Below, in pieces: positions 36,208 to 46,401 of a stretch of 64,000 nucleotides of DNA. Source of the DNA: Marinitoga litoralis (GTDB taxonomy: Bacteria > Thermotogota > Thermotogae > Petrotogales > Petrotogaceae); contig NZ_JAFBDI010000005.1 in assembly GCF_016908145.1 (NCBI RefSeq), positions 19,414-83,413 on the forward strand, given 5' to 3'. Every line of letters begins with the position of its first letter. Position 1 is the stretch's first letter. The position numbers and the translations under genes are program-made. The notes under the pieces were generated by a model. The model was not told where the DNA came from. It ran no database searches and saw nothing but the letters and a program-made list of their open reading frames with translations.

Positions 36208-37758
36208 ATGAATATTTTTCAAGTTATTAAAGATTATTGGAATAATTTTTCCACAAACCAAAAAATAATGTATTCTATATTATTAGGTACATTTATATTA
36301 TTACTAATATTCTTATTAGTTTTAAACTTAAGACCAAATTATCAGGTCTTAATAAGTGGTGTTGACGAACAACAAGGTGGAAAAATTATTTCAAAATTAG
36401 AAGAATTAAATATTCCATATAAGGTTGGTGCTGGTGGCTCTATACAAATTCCAGAAAAATATAACAAATATGAATTATGGATGAAACTAGCATTAAATGG
36501 GGTGTTAGGAAATCAGGTTCAAGGATATGAGTTGCTTCAAAATCAAGGGTTTGGAGCAACTAGTTATGATAAACAGGTTAATTATCAAATTGCTCTTGAA
36601 GGTGAATTATCAAAAACAATTTCTACTATGAAAGGTATTCAATATGCTAGAGTACATATTGTGATGCCTTCAAGAACATTCTATACACCTGCAGATCAGT
36701 CTAAACCAACTGCTTCTGTATTATTATTTTTAGAGCCAGGTGCAACAATTGATACATCACAAGTAAAAGCAATTATGGATTTTGTAGCTGGAGCAGTTCA
36801 AAATTTAGATCCTAATGATGTTAAGGTTGTAGATAATAATTCTAGAAACCTTAGTGCACAAGTTATTTCAGAAGGAAATATCGCTGATGCTGCTACAAAA
36901 TTTGATTTAAAAAGAAGAATAGAAGAATATTATACAGAAAAAATTGAAAATAATTTACAAAGAGTTTTTGGCGTTGGTGCAATCGTTGTTATTCCTGAAG
37001 TTGATTTAAATTGGCAAAAAATTGAAGAGGAATCTAAAAAGGTTCAACCTGTTAATAAAACGAGTGGAATAATTGTAAGTCAACAAAGTGAAAGTGAAGA
37101 AAGAACTTCTTCTTCTGGAACCTCAAGTGTCCCTGGTACAGATTCAAATATTCCACCATTTACAACACAAACACCAGATAATCAAGGAAATGATATATAT
37201 AAAACATCTAAAAGTATTGTAAATTATGATTTTAATGAAATCTATCAAAAAGTTACCGAAGACAAAAATGGTGAAATTGCAAATAAATCTATTACTGTTT
37301 TTATTGATTTAGATAAATCTCCAATTCCTGAAAACGAAACAACTAAAGAACAAATTAGAAGTGCTATATCTACCGCCACTGGTGCAACTCCAAATAATAT
37401 TAATATATTATTTACTAGATTTAATAAGGAATTAGAATCCGAATATCAAAATATTATTCAACAAAGTCAAAGAGCTAAAACTATTACAGTTATGATAATA
37501 ATTTCTATATTAATAGTTATTATATTAATTTTATTGATTATGGGAATTATTACTATTAATAAGAAAAGAAAAACTCAAAAAATATTATCTGAAAGAAAGA
37601 AAAAACTTGAAGAAGCTGCTAATAGAACTATAGAAGAGTTAGAACCAGAACATGTTGAAGTATCAGAAGAACAAAAAGTTTTTGAAAAGCTTGCTAATAT
37701 AGCTGACAATAATACCGATGATGTTGTTGAAATATTAAAATATTGGATTAATCAATAA
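36208..37758 (+). CDS. fliF: Flagellar MS-ring protein FliF
   Basis: Inner-membrane ring on which the flagellar motor is built. Two membrane helices (about 20-40 and 428-452) flank a periplasmic region with the ring-building YscJ/FliF motifs (YQVLISGVDEQQGGKI). The C-terminal cytoplasmic tail, ending KVFEKLANIADNN, binds FliG. 516 aa is typical. The GGGGG site precedes ATG 36208; fliG follows after 26 bases. Confidence 0.95.
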   Translation: MNIFQVIKDYWNNFSTNQKIMYSILLGTFILLLIFLLVLNLRPNYQVLISGVDEQQGGKIISKLEELNIPYKVGAGGSIQIPEKYNKYELWMKLALNGVLGNQVQGYELLQNQGFGATSYDKQVNYQIALEGELSKTISTMKGIQYARVHIVMPSRTFYTPADQSKPTASVLLFLEPGATIDTSQVKAIMDFVAGAVQNLDPNDVKVVDNNSRNLSAQVISEGNIADAATKFDLKRRIEEYYTEKIENNLQRVFGVGAIVVIPEVDLNWQKIEEESKKVQPVNKTSGIIVSQQSESEERTSSSGTSSVPGTDSNIPPFTTQTPDNQGNDIYKTSKSIVNYDFNEIYQKVTEDKNGEIANKSITVFIDLDKSPIPENETTKEQIRSAISTATGATPNNINILFTRFNKELESEYQNIIQQSQRAKTITVMIIISILIVIILILLIMGIITINKKRKTQKILSERKKKLEEAANRTIEELEPEHVEVSEEQKVFEKLANIADNNTDDVVEILKYWINQ

Positions 37759-37784
37759 CTTGTTAAATTAATAGAGGTGATAAT

Positions 37785-38798
37785 ATGGCTGATAACAGTA
37801 CAACACTTACTGGATTAAGAAAAGCAGCTATTTTGATTGTTTTAGTTGGACCAGAAAGAGCTTCAAAAATATTAAAAGAATTAAATGAAGAAGAAGTTGA
37901 AATGCTTACTTTAGAAGTTGCTAATTTAGGTAAAATTTCTGATCAAGAAAAAAATTCTGTTTTAAATGAATTTTTTGAATTAATGAAAGTTAAAGAGTTT
38001 ATTAAAGAAGGTGGCGTTGACTACGCTAAAAAATTACTTGAAGAAGCATTTGGTCCTGAACAAGCAATTAAAATTATTGAGAATCTTGTTACTAATTTAC
38101 AAGTTAAACCATTTGACTTCTTAAAGAGAATAGATATTACTCAAATAACAAACGTACTACAAAACGAACACCCTCAAACTGTAGCTTTAGTATTATGTTA
38201 TTTACCTCCGGCTGCTGCTGCACAGGTTATTGCAGGATTGCCAGAAGATTTACAAGTAGATGTTGTTAAAAGAATATCTATTATGGATAGAGCTACTCCT
38301 GATGTTGTTAAAGAGGTTGAAGGGCGTATGAAAGACAGATTATCATCATTTGCTGCTCAACCATTTAGTCAAGTTGGTGGTATTGAAACAACAGCTGAAA
38401 TTATGAATAATATTGATAGAAATGTATCTAAAAACATTTTTGATAGATTATCTGAATCTGATCCTAAATTATCTGAAGAAATCAGAAAGAAAATGTTCGT
38501 ATTTGAAGATATTCTTAAACTCGATGATAGGACAATTCAAAGAATCCTCAGGGAAGTTGATACTAGAGATTTAACATTATCATTAAAAGGTGCTTCAGAA
38601 GAATTAAAATCCAAGATTTTATCCAATATGTCCCAAAGAGCTAGTCAAATGATCCAAGAAGAATTAGAGTTTATGGGTCCTGTTAGATTAAAAGATGTAG
38701 ATGAAGCACAACAAAGAATAGTTGCAATTATTAGAAAACTTGAAGAAACTGGTGAAATCATTATTGCTGGTGGAGGAGGAGAAGAATTAATTGTTTAA
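37785..38798 (+). CDS. fliG: Flagellar motor switch protein FliG
   Basis: Rotor protein that receives torque from MotA and binds FliF and FliM. The N-terminal LRKAAILIVLVGPERA, the central EHPQT motif and the C-terminal charged region with LDDRTIQRILREVD are all characteristic; 337 aa is standard. GAGGTGA precedes the ATG. Confidence 0.97.
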   Translation: MADNSTTLTGLRKAAILIVLVGPERASKILKELNEEEVEMLTLEVANLGKISDQEKNSVLNEFFELMKVKEFIKEGGVDYAKKLLEEAFGPEQAIKIIENLVTNLQVKPFDFLKRIDITQITNVLQNEHPQTVALVLCYLPPAAAAQVIAGLPEDLQVDVVKRISIMDRATPDVVKEVEGRMKDRLSSFAAQPFSQVGGIETTAEIMNNIDRNVSKNIFDRLSESDPKLSEEIRKKMFVFEDILKLDDRTIQRILREVDTRDLTLSLKGASEELKSKILSNMSQRASQMIQEELEFMGPVRLKDVDEAQQRIVAIIRKLEETGEIIIAGGGGEELIV

Positions 38799-39471
38799 TA
38801 AACGTATAATTAAAGGACAGTATGTCATTTTTGAATCTCCTGAGGAAGTTCAGAAATTAGAAAAAGATGTTTCTGAAGATTTAGCAAAGAAAATTATTGA
38901 AGATGCTGAGTTAAAAGCTAAAGATATAATTGAAAAAGCTCATGAAGAAGCTGAAAATATAATAAATCAAGCACATTTAGCTTATGCTGATGAAATAGAA
39001 AAAGCTAGAAAAGAAGCTCAAGAATTAGCAGAAAAAGATATTAATACTTTAATTGAACAATATTCTGTTCAATTAAATAAGTTATTGGAAAATTTTAATA
39101 ATTCTATTAATTCAGAACTGTATAATGCACGTATATTATTATTTAATATATTGAAATTGTTAATTCAAAAATTTCTAAATGTGGAAATTTTTTCTTCTCC
39201 TAAATGGGTTGAAAATTCATTAAACAAAATTTTAGAAAAATTTGCTAATTTTGATTATATTAAAATTCATGTAAGTTCTAATATTTTAAGAGATTTTACA
39301 GAAATCGTTGAAAAATTTAAAGCTGTTGATAATATAGAAATTGTTGAAGATATTACATTACCTGATTTTTCTATTACTGTTAAAACTAATTTAGGAAATA
39401 TAAGTATTAATAAAAACGATATTGTAAATCAAATAAATCAAATAATAGAGGAAGAATTGAATAATGAATGA
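38791..39471 (+). CDS. fliH: Flagellar assembly protein FliH
   Basis: Stator-like regulator of the FliI export ATPase. A long charged coiled-coil (about 25-105) with AxxxG-like repeats is followed by a V-type ATPase E-subunit-like C-terminal domain. The start is a TTG overlapping the fliG stop, behind GGAGGAGGAG. Overall similarity of this family is weak; position between fliG and fliI supports the call. Confidence 0.88.
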   Translation: MFNKRIIKGQYVIFESPEEVQKLEKDVSEDLAKKIIEDAELKAKDIIEKAHEEAENIINQAHLAYADEIEKARKEAQELAEKDINTLIEQYSVQLNKLLENFNNSINSELYNARILLFNILKLLIQKFLNVEIFSSPKWVENSLNKILEKFANFDYIKIHVSSNILRDFTEIVEKFKAVDNIEIVEDITLPDFSITVKTNLGNISINKNDIVNQINQIIEEELNNE

Positions 39472-40789
39472 TTATAATACTATATTAGAAAATATTAGTA
39501 AAAAACTAGATTCTTTAGATTTATTTACTTTAGAAGGTACTGTTGATAGAATAACAGGGGTTGTTATAGAATCCAAGGGACCAGATGTGTCCCTTGGTGA
39601 TTTGTGTGCCATATATTTAAAAGATGGTAATGTTGCATTATGTGAAGTTGTTGGTTTTGTTGAAAATAAAGTATTATTAATGCCATTTGAAGATGTACAT
39701 GGACTATATGTTGGGGCTAAAGTTAAAAAATTAAATAGAAAGGTTTCTATTGGAATTTCTCAAAATTTATTAGGTAGAGTTTTAGATGGTATAGGAAGAC
39801 CAATAGATGGAAAACCTTTATATACTGATAAATTTAAATCAATATATTCTCCACCACCCAATCCTTTAATTAGAAATAAAATTGAAGAACCTTTACCTGT
39901 TGGAGTTAAAGCTATTGATGGTTTAATAACTCTTGGAAAAGGTCAAAGAATTGGAATTTTTGCTGGTAGTGGTGTTGGAAAAAGTACATTATTAGGTATG
40001 ATTGCTAGAAACACATCAGCAGACATTAATGTTATTTCACTAATTGGTGAGCGTGGTAGAGAAGTTAGGGAGTTTATAGAAAGAGATTTAGGAGAAGAAG
40101 GTCTTAAACGTTCTGTTGTTATAGTTTCTACATCAGATCAGCCTGCTTTAATGAGGACAAAAGCTTTACTTAGCGCGACTACAATAGCCGAGTTTTTTAG
40201 AGATATGGGATATAATGTTATGTTAATGGTTGATTCATTAACTCGTTGGGCTATGGCACAAAGAGAAATTGGTTTATCTATAGGAGAACCTCCTGCAACA
40301 AGAGGTTATACTCCAAGTGTTTTTGCTGAATTACCAAAAATATTAGAAAGAGCTGGTAATTCTGACAAAGGGAGTATTACTGCTATATATACTGTTCTTG
40401 TTGAAGGTGATGATTTTAATGAACCGATATCAGATACTGTTAGAGGTATTGTTGATGGACATATCATATTATCCAGAAGATTAGCAGAATCTTCTCATTA
40501 TCCAGCTATTGATGTATTAGCTAGTATTAGTAGGTTAATGTCATCTGTAGTTTCTTCAGAACATTTAGAAGCTGCATATAATGTTAGAGACATTATGGCT
40601 ACATATAATGACGCAAAGGATTTAATTGAAGTTGGTGCATACAAAGAGGGAACAAATAAGAAAATTGATATAGCTAAAAGAGAGATTTATAATATAAATG
40701 CTTTCTTAAAACAATCAGTATTTGAAAATCCTTCATTTAATGAAGTAGTTAATCAATTAATTGAACTATCAAAAAAATTGAGTAATTGA
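39464..40789 (+). CDS. fliI: Flagellar export ATPase FliI
   Basis: ATPase of the flagellar type III export apparatus, related to F1-beta. Walker A GSGVGKST near residue 170, the GERGREVREFIERDLG motif and MVDSLTRWAMAQREIGL are visible; 441 aa is typical. It overlaps fliH by 8 bases. fliJ is not found after it; the next gene belongs to a sugar transporter. Confidence 0.97.
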   Translation: MNDYNTILENISKKLDSLDLFTLEGTVDRITGVVIESKGPDVSLGDLCAIYLKDGNVALCEVVGFVENKVLLMPFEDVHGLYVGAKVKKLNRKVSIGISQNLLGRVLDGIGRPIDGKPLYTDKFKSIYSPPPNPLIRNKIEEPLPVGVKAIDGLITLGKGQRIGIFAGSGVGKSTLLGMIARNTSADINVISLIGERGREVREFIERDLGEEGLKRSVVIVSTSDQPALMRTKALLSATTIAEFFRDMGYNVMLMVDSLTRWAMAQREIGLSIGEPPATRGYTPSVFAELPKILERAGNSDKGSITAIYTVLVEGDDFNEPISDTVRGIVDGHIILSRRLAESSHYPAIDVLASISRLMSSVVSSEHLEAAYNVRDIMATYNDAKDLIEVGAYKEGTNKKIDIAKREIYNINAFLKQSVFENPSFNEVVNQLIELSKKLSN

Positions 40790-40815
40790 TTTTTGATGGG
40801 AAAATATGGTAAAAT
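40786..40815 (+). promoter_or_regulatory. Promoter of the malF-malG operon
   Basis: TTGATT (40786-40791), 18-base spacer, TAAAAT (40810-40815) with an upstream TG. It overlaps the end of fliI. AGGAGG lies just before ATG 40857. Confidence 0.6.
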
Positions 40816-40856
40816 TAGTGTTAAAAATTTTTTATTTTTAGATAGGAGGAGTTCAT

Positions 40857-42220
40857 ATGCCAGCTGAGATTCTTATTCCTATAATAGGAATAGGTATTGC
40901 CTTAATCTTAACCCTTTTCATGAAAATTAGTAAGTATTTTCTTTCTCCTCATGCTTGGAGAAGAACACGTGAAAGTATTACAGGATATTTGTATATTTTA
41001 CCTTCTATGATGGTTTTATCTATTTTTGTTTTTTGGCCAATTATTTATTCTTTTGTTCTAAGTTTTTTTAAATGGGATTTTAAAAACCAAGCTAATCCTC
41101 AATTTATTGGTCTTGAAAATTATATTAATTTATTTAAATTAAAACATCCTGTAGATATCAACTTTAACGTTGCATTTTTAGGAACATTTTTTATTATATT
41201 CTTTGTGACATTTTTAATGAATACACTCTTGGATTTAAAAAGAGTTAAAGATAAAAGGTTTAAGAATATTATAATTTTAAATACAATAATCGGCCTAATT
41301 TCTTTTATATTTTGGAATAACATTTCATACACATTTCAATGGGTAATTTTCTTGTGGTTGGCATTTTCATATGCTGTTATAGCGGCTATGAAAAAAGTTG
41401 AAGGTACTCCAGATAAATTATTATTAAGATTAATTATTTTTGTTAGTGTATACTTAATTGGATTTAATTTAATTAAAATACCAGAGATTATAACATTCTT
41501 AAGCTTGGCTAAAGAAGAAGCTGATTTCTTAAAAGCTATATGGAACACTAGTTATTACGTATTATTATCTAGCCTATAACTATATTTTTATCTTTAATTA
41601 TAGCGTTATTATTTTATCAAGATATAAGAGGTAAAGTTGTATTTAGAACAATATACTTCATACCATTTGTTACTAGTGTTGTGGCAGTTTCTTTGGTATG
41701 GCAATGGATTTTTAATGATAATGGATTATTAAATTATATTTTATCATTTTTTGGTGTAGATAAGATATTATGGTTAAAAGACGAAAAATGGACTATTCCA
41801 ACTATTGCTATTATTTCTATTTGGAAATTAGTTGGATATTATTCTATTATTTTCTTAGCTGGCCTTCAAAACATTGATAAGAGTTATTATGAAGCTGCTG
41901 AAGTTGATGGTGCAACAAGATGGCAAAAATTTGCATATATAACTTGGCCATTATTATCTCCTACAACATTTTTCATATTAATTGTATCTATGATTGGAGC
42001 ATTTAAAGTATTCTCAGAAATTTTCGTTCTTTATTCTGGACTCCCTGGACCATATAATAATAGTGGTTTAACTGTTGTGTATTATGTATTTGAAAAGTTC
42101 TATGGTGAACAAAGAATGGGACAAGCTAGTGCTGCAGCATATGTTCTATTTGGTATTATATTAATCTTCACGTTTATACAATTTATCGCTGGTAAAAACC
42201 GCGTACACTATGATTCTTAA
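40857..42220 (+). pseudogene. malF: MalF-type sugar ABC permease with a frameshift
   Basis: Inner-membrane permease of the CUT1 family. The N-terminal 240 codons run to a TAA at 41577-41579. The C-terminal part, with EAAEVDGATRWQKF (the EAA loop that contacts the ATPase) and a HYDS end, is in the -1 frame and open from 41573. Joining them inside 41573-41579 restores a continuous family sequence (NTSYYVLLSSL then ITIFLSLIIALL), implying loss of one base. The N-terminal part also holds extra hydrophobic segments between the first helices. It may be a real mutation or a sequencing error. Confidence 0.85.
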
Positions 42221-42234
42221 GGGGGTCTATGATT

Positions 42235-44448
42235 ATGTCTTGGAATAAGTTTACTAATACTATGGCTACTTTAATTGTATATTTATTAGTTATTGGTGGA
42301 GCAATTATAATGGTTATGCCATTTGCTTGGATGGTTGTTACATCATTAAAAACTGGTAGTGAAATATCTCAATGGCCACCAAAGTGGTCAACAAAAAATT
42401 TTAAATCTGAAATATCTGTTTCACTAAAAAATGCTCCTTCAAATTCTATTGGAGGACAAGGCAGTTTAAGTTTAGTTGAATTTAGGGCATCTAATAGTAG
42501 CGCTGAATATAATGAATTTAAAAAAGTTTTAAACATAGAAGATGATAAAATAAGACGCGGAGAAGTTTCTTTAAATTTTTCAAAACTTAATTACGCAAAT
42601 AATGAAGATTTAGAAAATATGGTTAAAACTATAAAGGAATTTAGTGTTAATTATGCTCTAATTCCAGAAATTTCTAATGAAATAATTTCTTTGGATAATA
42701 CTCCAGAAAGTTTTGAAAATTTTTATTTTAAATTATATTCTACTTCTAATGGATTATTTAAAAAATCACAAATATTAAAAAATTTAAATAAAGAATTACA
42801 AGATGCTGTTAAATATATTGATACTTTTATATCTAAAACATTAGATAGATTACCATATTTAAGAATTAACGATAATGATAATTCTGTTGTAAAACAAGAA
42901 AAAGAAAGAAAAAAAGAAGAATTAAAAATATATTTAGAAAATTTGAAAAATAATTTAGATAATTTAATAGTATTAGTTGATAATTATTCACGAGGTACTG
43001 GTATAATCTCTAATGGTGAAATTAATGATATTTTAGCAAATATTGATTCTATTAATTTCATGTATTTTACTGATATGTATTTAAGGAATGTAAATAGACT
43101 TTTAGAAAAAAACATATACAATCCTATAATATATAACAAAAACACTTTGATTTTCAAATCTTTCTTTGATGAAAATTATGAAAAAATGCAAAATTATAAA
43201 GCTGATAGTTTAGTTATAAGATTTAATATACCAAATAAAGATGAAATGAAAGAAAACTTTTTAAATGCTTTATCTCAATCAAATATTCCTCAAGAATTTA
43301 AAGAATTTATAGATACAAATGCTGATATATTGGATATTAAAGATAATTTTATATTAGGTATAGAACATCATTATAATGATATAGTTTTAGAAAAATTAAA
43401 TATAACTTCTGCTGATTTATCAAGAACTTTAATTATTATACGTACATTGACTAAATATGATGATTTAAATGATGTATTAAAGTATTTAAATATTTTTGAT
43501 AGAGAATTTGTTATTGAAAAAGATTTAGATTTAAACGAATTAATTGAATTAACAAAATTAAGAAAAGAGTATAATAAAATTATTGATCAATTTAATAATC
43601 TATACTCAGATTCTATTTCTTTAGTAAATTTAATTGAAGCTCCTGAAATTGTTGATAAGGTTTATTATAGGAATTATTCAAATATCGAAATTTATTTTAA
43701 AGATATATATGCTATATGGTTTGTTGATGAAGTTCCTAAAATGTCTGTTAAATTTACACCAAAACAAGTATTTGCTAATATTTTCCAAAATTATGTTGAC
43801 GCTTGGCATGCAGCTCCATTTTCAAAATATTATGTAAATACAGTATTCATGGCAACATCAACAACTATTCTAGAAATTATTTTTGCAGCAATGGCAGCAT
43901 TTGCTTTTGCTAAATTAGAATTTTGGGGTAAAAACTTTATTTTCACATTATTCTTAGCAACAATGATGGTCCCTGGTGAAGTTATGCTAGTTCCTAATTT
44001 TATTACTATTAGTAAATTTAGATGGCTTGATACATATTATGCTTTAATTATTCCTTGGGTTGTTAGTGTATTTGCTATATTCCTTTTAAGACAGCAATTT
44101 ATGACTATACCTAATGACTTATGGGATGCCGCTAAAATAGATGGTAGTAGTAGTTGGAGATTCCTATGGACTGTTATGGTTCCATTAAGTAAACCTGCTT
44201 TAATTACAGGTGCATTATTAAAATTTGTTGGTAGTTGGAATGCCTTCTTATGGGTATTAATTGTTACAAAATCCCCAGAAATGAGAACATTAGCTGTTGG
44301 ATTACAAACATTTACAACAGAATCTGGTACTATGTATAATCTATTAATGGCTGCATCGACATTCTCAATAATACCAATTATTATATTATTCATTTTGATG
44401 CAAAAATATTTCGTTGCAGGTATAGCAAGATCAGGTTTGAAAGGATAA
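42235..44448 (+). CDS. malG: MalG-type sugar ABC permease with large insertion
   Basis: CUT1-family permease. Helix 1 (about 10-32) and MPFAWMVVTSLKT are followed by a charged, mostly helical insertion of about 430 residues (about 55-490) before the remaining five helices and the EAA loop WDAAKIDGSSSWRF. Classic MalG is about 300 aa; large versions are known in Thermotogota, so the insertion is a lineage trait, not a fusion error. ATG 42235 has better spacing from GGGGG than ATG 42229. No binding protein or ATPase gene is in the window. Confidence 0.9.
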   Translation: MSWNKFTNTMATLIVYLLVIGGAIIMVMPFAWMVVTSLKTGSEISQWPPKWSTKNFKSEISVSLKNAPSNSIGGQGSLSLVEFRASNSSAEYNEFKKVLNIEDDKIRRGEVSLNFSKLNYANNEDLENMVKTIKEFSVNYALIPEISNEIISLDNTPESFENFYFKLYSTSNGLFKKSQILKNLNKELQDAVKYIDTFISKTLDRLPYLRINDNDNSVVKQEKERKKEELKIYLENLKNNLDNLIVLVDNYSRGTGIISNGEINDILANIDSINFMYFTDMYLRNVNRLLEKNIYNPIIYNKNTLIFKSFFDENYEKMQNYKADSLVIRFNIPNKDEMKENFLNALSQSNIPQEFKEFIDTNADILDIKDNFILGIEHHYNDIVLEKLNITSADLSRTLIIIRTLTKYDDLNDVLKYLNIFDREFVIEKDLDLNELIELTKLRKEYNKIIDQFNNLYSDSISLVNLIEAPEIVDKVYYRNYSNIEIYFKDIYAIWFVDEVPKMSVKFTPKQVFANIFQNYVDAWHAAPFSKYYVNTVFMATSTTILEIIFAAMAAFAFAKLEFWGKNFIFTLFLATMMVPGEVMLVPNFITISKFRWLDTYYALIIPWVVSVFAIFLLRQQFMTIPNDLWDAAKIDGSSSWRFLWTVMVPLSKPALITGALLKFVGSWNAFLWVLIVTKSPEMRTLAVGLQTFTTESGTMYNLLMAASTFSIIPIIILFILMQKYFVAGIARSGLKG

Positions 44449-44449
44449 T

Positions 44450-44791
44450 ATGGAAAGAAAAAAAATTGTTGTTGGTAAGAAAAAGAAGAAAAAAAGAATT
44501 AATTTTGGAAGGATTTTTATATACTTTGCAATAATATTTGTTATTATATATTTTAGCATTCAAATGATAAGAATGCTGTATATATATTCCAAATTAACAA
44601 ATGAGTATAAAAAGACACAACAAGAATTTGAAACTATGAAAGAAAAATTAAGTTCATTAGAAAAAGAAAGAGATATGATAAAAAAAATGTTAGAAGAGAA
44701 AGGTGTGACTATAGAAAATGGAAAAATTAATTATAACTACGTCCCACAAACCATCGAAGGAACAAATAATTCGAGCGAAACAACTCGCTGA
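44450..44791 (+). CDS. Small membrane coiled-coil protein (FtsB/FtsL-like architecture)
   Basis: 113-aa protein: lysine-rich cytoplasmic start (KKKKKKR), one membrane helix (about 22-42), then a coiled coil (about 48-85) and a short polar tail. This matches the layout of DivIC/FtsB/FtsL septum proteins, though sequence alone is not enough to assign it. ATG 44450 is one base after the malG stop. Its last 74 bases also encode the start of the next gene in another frame. Confidence 0.65.
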   Translation: MERKKIVVGKKKKKKRINFGRIFIYFAIIFVIIYFSIQMIRMLYIYSKLTNEYKKTQQEFETMKEKLSSLEKERDMIKKMLEEKGVTIENGKINYNYVPQTIEGTNNSSETTR

Positions 44792-45479
44792 AGAATATGG
44801 GTTGATATATAAAAATAGAAGGCATTTACATGCGGATGATATATATTTTGTTGTTGAAAAAAATTTAACTCTTAAAGTAAAAAAGGATGATTTTGAGTTT
44901 TTCTTTCATCCTTCAATAGTGAAGATTCGTATGAAAAATTATGTTTCTGATAAAAAAGATTATCTTTTAAACAATATGGAATTAAATGGAAATGAAACTG
45001 TTCTAGATTTAACTTTTGGGCTTGGAAGTGAAGCATTATTAATAGCTTCTCAATTAAATGAAGGAAAATTAATAGGTTTAGAAGGTTCTTTCCCTATTTA
45101 TTTTGTTGTTAAAGAAAGCATAAATTATTATCCATATAAGATAAAATGGTTAAAAGAAGCTGTTAAAAGAATAGAAATTATAAATGATAATTATAAAAGA
45201 TTTATTAGAAAACAAAAAGATAAAAGCTATGACATCATATATTGTGATCCTATGTTTGAAAATCCTGTTTTTGAATCATCTGCTTTAAACCCATTAAGAA
45301 AATTTGCAGTATATGATTCTTTAGAACCATCTGATATCGAAGAAATGAAAAGAGTTGCTAGAGATAAAGTAATTATTAAAGCCCATGTTAAAGATTCTAT
45401 ATGGGATAAATACAAATTTGATAAAATAGATGGTAGTAAAAATTCTGGAGTATTTTATGGGGTGATTTATTTAAAATGA
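44718..45479 (+). CDS. RsmJ-like SAM-dependent methyltransferase
   Basis: 253-aa class I methyltransferase. The N-terminal TTSHKPSKEQ segment, the SAM loop LDLTFGLGSEALL near residue 97 and the catalytic-type CDPMFEN motif resemble the SAM_MT/RsmJ family, which methylates 16S rRNA guanosine. The N-terminal segment is conserved in this family, so the 74-base overlap with the preceding gene is real. The stop overlaps the miaA start (ATGA). Confidence 0.85.
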   Translation: MEKLIITTSHKPSKEQIIRAKQLAEEYGLIYKNRRHLHADDIYFVVEKNLTLKVKKDDFEFFFHPSIVKIRMKNYVSDKKDYLLNNMELNGNETVLDLTFGLGSEALLIASQLNEGKLIGLEGSFPIYFVVKESINYYPYKIKWLKEAVKRIEIINDNYKRFIRKQKDKSYDIIYCDPMFENPVFESSALNPLRKFAVYDSLEPSDIEEMKRVARDKVIIKAHVKDSIWDKYKFDKIDGSKNSGVFYGVIYLK

Positions 45480-46375
45480 AAATTCCAGTAATATTAGGAC
45501 CTACAGCTGTAGGTAAAACTGGTATATTAACAGAATTAGGTGATGAATTTGAAGTTGTTTCATGTGATTCTAGACAAATTTATAAATATATGAATATTGG
45601 AACTGCTAAGCCTACAGAAGAAGAACAAAATAAAATAAAACATCATTTAATTGATTTTATTAAACCAGATCAATATTATAATGCATATATGTATAGATTA
45701 GATGCATTAAAAACTATTGAAGATATAATCAATAGGGGAAAAATTCCTGTTATTTCTGGCGGTACTGGATTATATTTTGATGCAGTATATAAGGGTTTTT
45801 TTGAATCTCCTAGTTCTTTGACGTTAAGAAGTTACTTAAGAAAATTAGAAAATTCTCAACCTGGAATTATTAGAGAAATATTAAAAGATGTAGATCCAGA
45901 AAGTTATTTAAGAATACATCCAAATGATTTAAAACGAAGTATTAGAGCATTAGAAATCTATATTGTCTCTGGTAAAAGAATGTCTGATTTAATTAAAAAT
46001 CAAAAAACAGAATCAAAATACGAGTTTAATATAATAATTTTAGACAGGGATAGACATGAATTACATGAAAGAATTAATTTAAGAGTTGAAAAAATGATAG
46101 AAGAAGGTTTGATTGATGAAGTAAAAAATTTATTAGATATGGGTTATAACAAAAACTTAAATTCTTTGAATACTATTGGATATATTGAAGTATTAGAATA
46201 TATTGAAGGAAAATATGATTTTGATAAAATGGTTCATTTAATCAAAAGAAATACAAGAAGATATGCAAGAAGACAGATCATATATTTTAGAGGATATGAA
46301 AATGCGACATGGATAGATTTAACAAATACATCAAATCCTGTTGAAACTATTAAATCGTTAATTTTTAATAATTAA
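45476..46375 (+). CDS. miaA: tRNA dimethylallyltransferase
   Basis: MiaA transfers a dimethylallyl group to A37 of tRNAs reading U-initial codons. Walker A GPTAVGKT at residue 8, DSRQIYKYMNIGTAKP and SGGTGLYF are clear; 299 aa is typical. It precedes hfq, a widely conserved pairing. Confidence 0.96.
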   Translation: MKIPVILGPTAVGKTGILTELGDEFEVVSCDSRQIYKYMNIGTAKPTEEEQNKIKHHLIDFIKPDQYYNAYMYRLDALKTIEDIINRGKIPVISGGTGLYFDAVYKGFFESPSSLTLRSYLRKLENSQPGIIREILKDVDPESYLRIHPNDLKRSIRALEIYIVSGKRMSDLIKNQKTESKYEFNIIILDRDRHELHERINLRVEKMIEEGLIDEVKNLLDMGYNKNLNSLNTIGYIEVLEYIEGKYDFDKMVHLIKRNTRRYARRQIIYFRGYENATWIDLTNTSNPVETIKSLIFNN

Positions 46376-46401
46376 ATATTATTTTAAAGGGGGAGTTAGG
46401 A

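Noticed and set aside
41681..42220. The second half of malF as an independent permease gene
   Set aside because: It begins at a GTG in mid-helix without a ribosome site and completes the preceding fragment exactly.
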